From Paenibacillus sp. PL91 (GTDB lineage: Bacteria > Bacillota > Bacilli > Paenibacillales > Paenibacillaceae): a stretch of 64,000 nt of DNA. This document shows positions 63,386 to 64,000 of the stretch, one piece after another. Positions within the stretch are counted from its first letter, which is position 1; every line of letters starts with the position of its first letter. The stretch is from the NCBI RefSeq assembly GCF_012935325.2, contig NZ_JABBYG020000016.1, positions 80,313-144,312 on the forward strand, written 5' to 3'. Under the pieces are notes generated by a model. The model did no database searches. It saw nothing but the letters and a program-made list of their open reading frames with translations, and was not told where the DNA came from. Made by a program: the position numbers and the translations under genes.

Positions 63386-63580
63386 ATGCCGATGAATATA
63401 GGCTTTGCGGGAATTGTATTGCTTGTTATTTTAGGCTTGCTGCTGTTCGGGCCATCCAAGCTGCCACAGCTGGGGCGGGCGATTGGAGCGACGTTGTTAG
63501 AGTTCAGAAGAGGGGCAAAGGGATTAATAGACCAGGATGAAAAGAAGCCGGAGCCGGTGCAATCGAAAGAAACCAAATAA
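63386..63580 (+). CDS. tatA: Second Sec-independent translocase subunit TatA
   Basis: A 64-residue TatA/TatE protein with one membrane helix, LFGPSKLPQLGRAIG and a short charged tail. It resembles the first TatA of the window (295-528) but is shorter. There is no tatC here, so it must use one encoded elsewhere, perhaps that at 590. It lies 26 bases behind the ZIP gene in the group begun by the Tat-exported oxidase, suggesting dedicated export of that enzyme. GGGGAG precedes the ATG. Confidence 0.95.
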   Translation: MPMNIGFAGIVLLVILGLLLFGPSKLPQLGRAIGATLLEFRRGAKGLIDQDEKKPEPVQSKETK

Positions 63581-63657
63581 TCAAGCAATGGAGGCTGTCT
63601 CAAAAGGTTGTCGGGTTTGTGTACGTACACCGTTGAGTAGTTGGGCGCTCGGCTTGC

Positions 63658-64000
63658 GGAAATAGATCTAGAAACTAGATCTATTGCTCACAAATTGGCT
63701 CGATTCACGAAAATTGGTCTAGAGAGTAGACCTATTTTAGACGCGCAGCCCGCCAAAAGGGCGATTGGACGCTCGGCCTGCGGAAATAGATCTAAAAAGT
63801 AGATCTATTGCTCACAAATTGGCTCGATTCACGGAAATAAGTCTAGAAAGTAGACCTATCATCGGCGCACAACCCGCCAAATGGGCGATTGGGTGCTCCG
63901 ACAGCGGAAATAGATCTAGAAACTAGATCTATTGCTCACAAATTGGCTCGATTCACGGAAATAAGTCTAGAAAGTAGACCTATCATCGGCGCACAACCCG
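63658..64000 (+). repeat. 124-base tandem repeat array with nested palindromes (cut by window end)
   Basis: Units begin with GGAAATAGATCT at about 63658, 63782 and 63906, a period of 124 bases; the third is cut off. Each unit holds a palindrome AATAGATCTAG/CTAGATCTATT, a constant block GCTCACAAATTGGCTCGATT, a second inverted repeat around GGTCTA or AGTCTA with TAGACC, and a GC-rich part CAACCCGCCAAATGGGCGATT. Units two and three are almost the same after their start; unit one differs at several positions. Confidence 0.85.

Noticed and set aside
63590..63615. GAGGCTGTCTCAAAAG-like sequence as an insertion-sequence end
   Set aside because: Similar sequence occurs at some element ends, but no transposase or matching opposite end is visible in the window.
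1..64000. CRISPR array, prophage or replication origin
   Set aside because: No spaced short direct repeats with variable spacers, no phage structural genes, no integrase and no DnaA-box cluster were seen. The 124-base repeats are tandem without unique spacers.

Overview
The window looks like a chromosomal segment of a Paenibacillus-type Firmicute (Bacillales). Supporting signs are AAGGAGG-type ribosome binding sites, a CIRCE-controlled groESL operon, sigma-A promoters with 17-base spacers, cre-like catabolite sites, a Fur box, SLH-domain surface proteins, and abundant sugar ABC transporters without an encoded ATPase. The left end (molybdopterin-binding gene end, tatA, tatC ... groES, groEL) matches the moaC-rex-tatAY-tatCY-ydiK-ydiL-groESL order known from Bacillus subtilis, but a TetR-controlled membrane protein and a polysaccharide-degradation trio sit between tatC and groES.

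Layout. 1-10010: Tat translocase, YhgE/Pip-like exporter plus TetR regulator, heparinase II/III-like + GH88 + DUF2264 genes, groES-groEL. 10011-19250: a patchy accessory stretch with a strongly folded intergenic sequence after groEL, an extra tRNA-dihydrouridine synthase beside an atypical alanine-type tRNA, a frameshifted PadR gene with a CPBP protease, a DUF4317 gene, decayed DNA with an SLH fragment, and a Fur-box iron-uptake pair (binding lipoprotein and AraC regulator with a matching ligand domain). 19247-24341: MATE transporter and a GntR-regulated glycolate/lactate oxidase pair (glcD-glcF). 24449-36773: a large cell-wall-recycling locus: RpiR regulator, murQ, sugar ABC transporter, anmK, acetyltransferase, PIG-L-like protein, namZ-like and nagZ-like glycosidases, sugar kinase. 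36885-38093: a GNAT gene on the minus strand.

38678-49696 is the most unusual part: nine tightly packed or overlapping plus-strand genes encoding a tail-anchored coiled-coil protein, dynamin-like GTPases (one probably split by a one-base frameshift), a glycine-zipper membrane protein, a HerA/DUF87-type ATPase, a protein with PD-(D/E)XK nuclease-like motifs and two unknowns. I read it as one membrane-plus-DNA machine, possibly an undescribed anti-phage or membrane-remodelling system; that function is inference.

49894-60783: an ArsR-type regulator divergent from an arabinoside operon (binding lipoprotein, two permeases, GH51 arabinofuranosidase), then a 1448-residue secreted SLH-anchored carbohydrate protein with a perfect cre site upstream. 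61098-63580: a Tat-exported two-domain multicopper oxidase, a ZIP metal transporter and a second tatA. The window ends inside a 124-base tandem repeat array made of nested palindromes.
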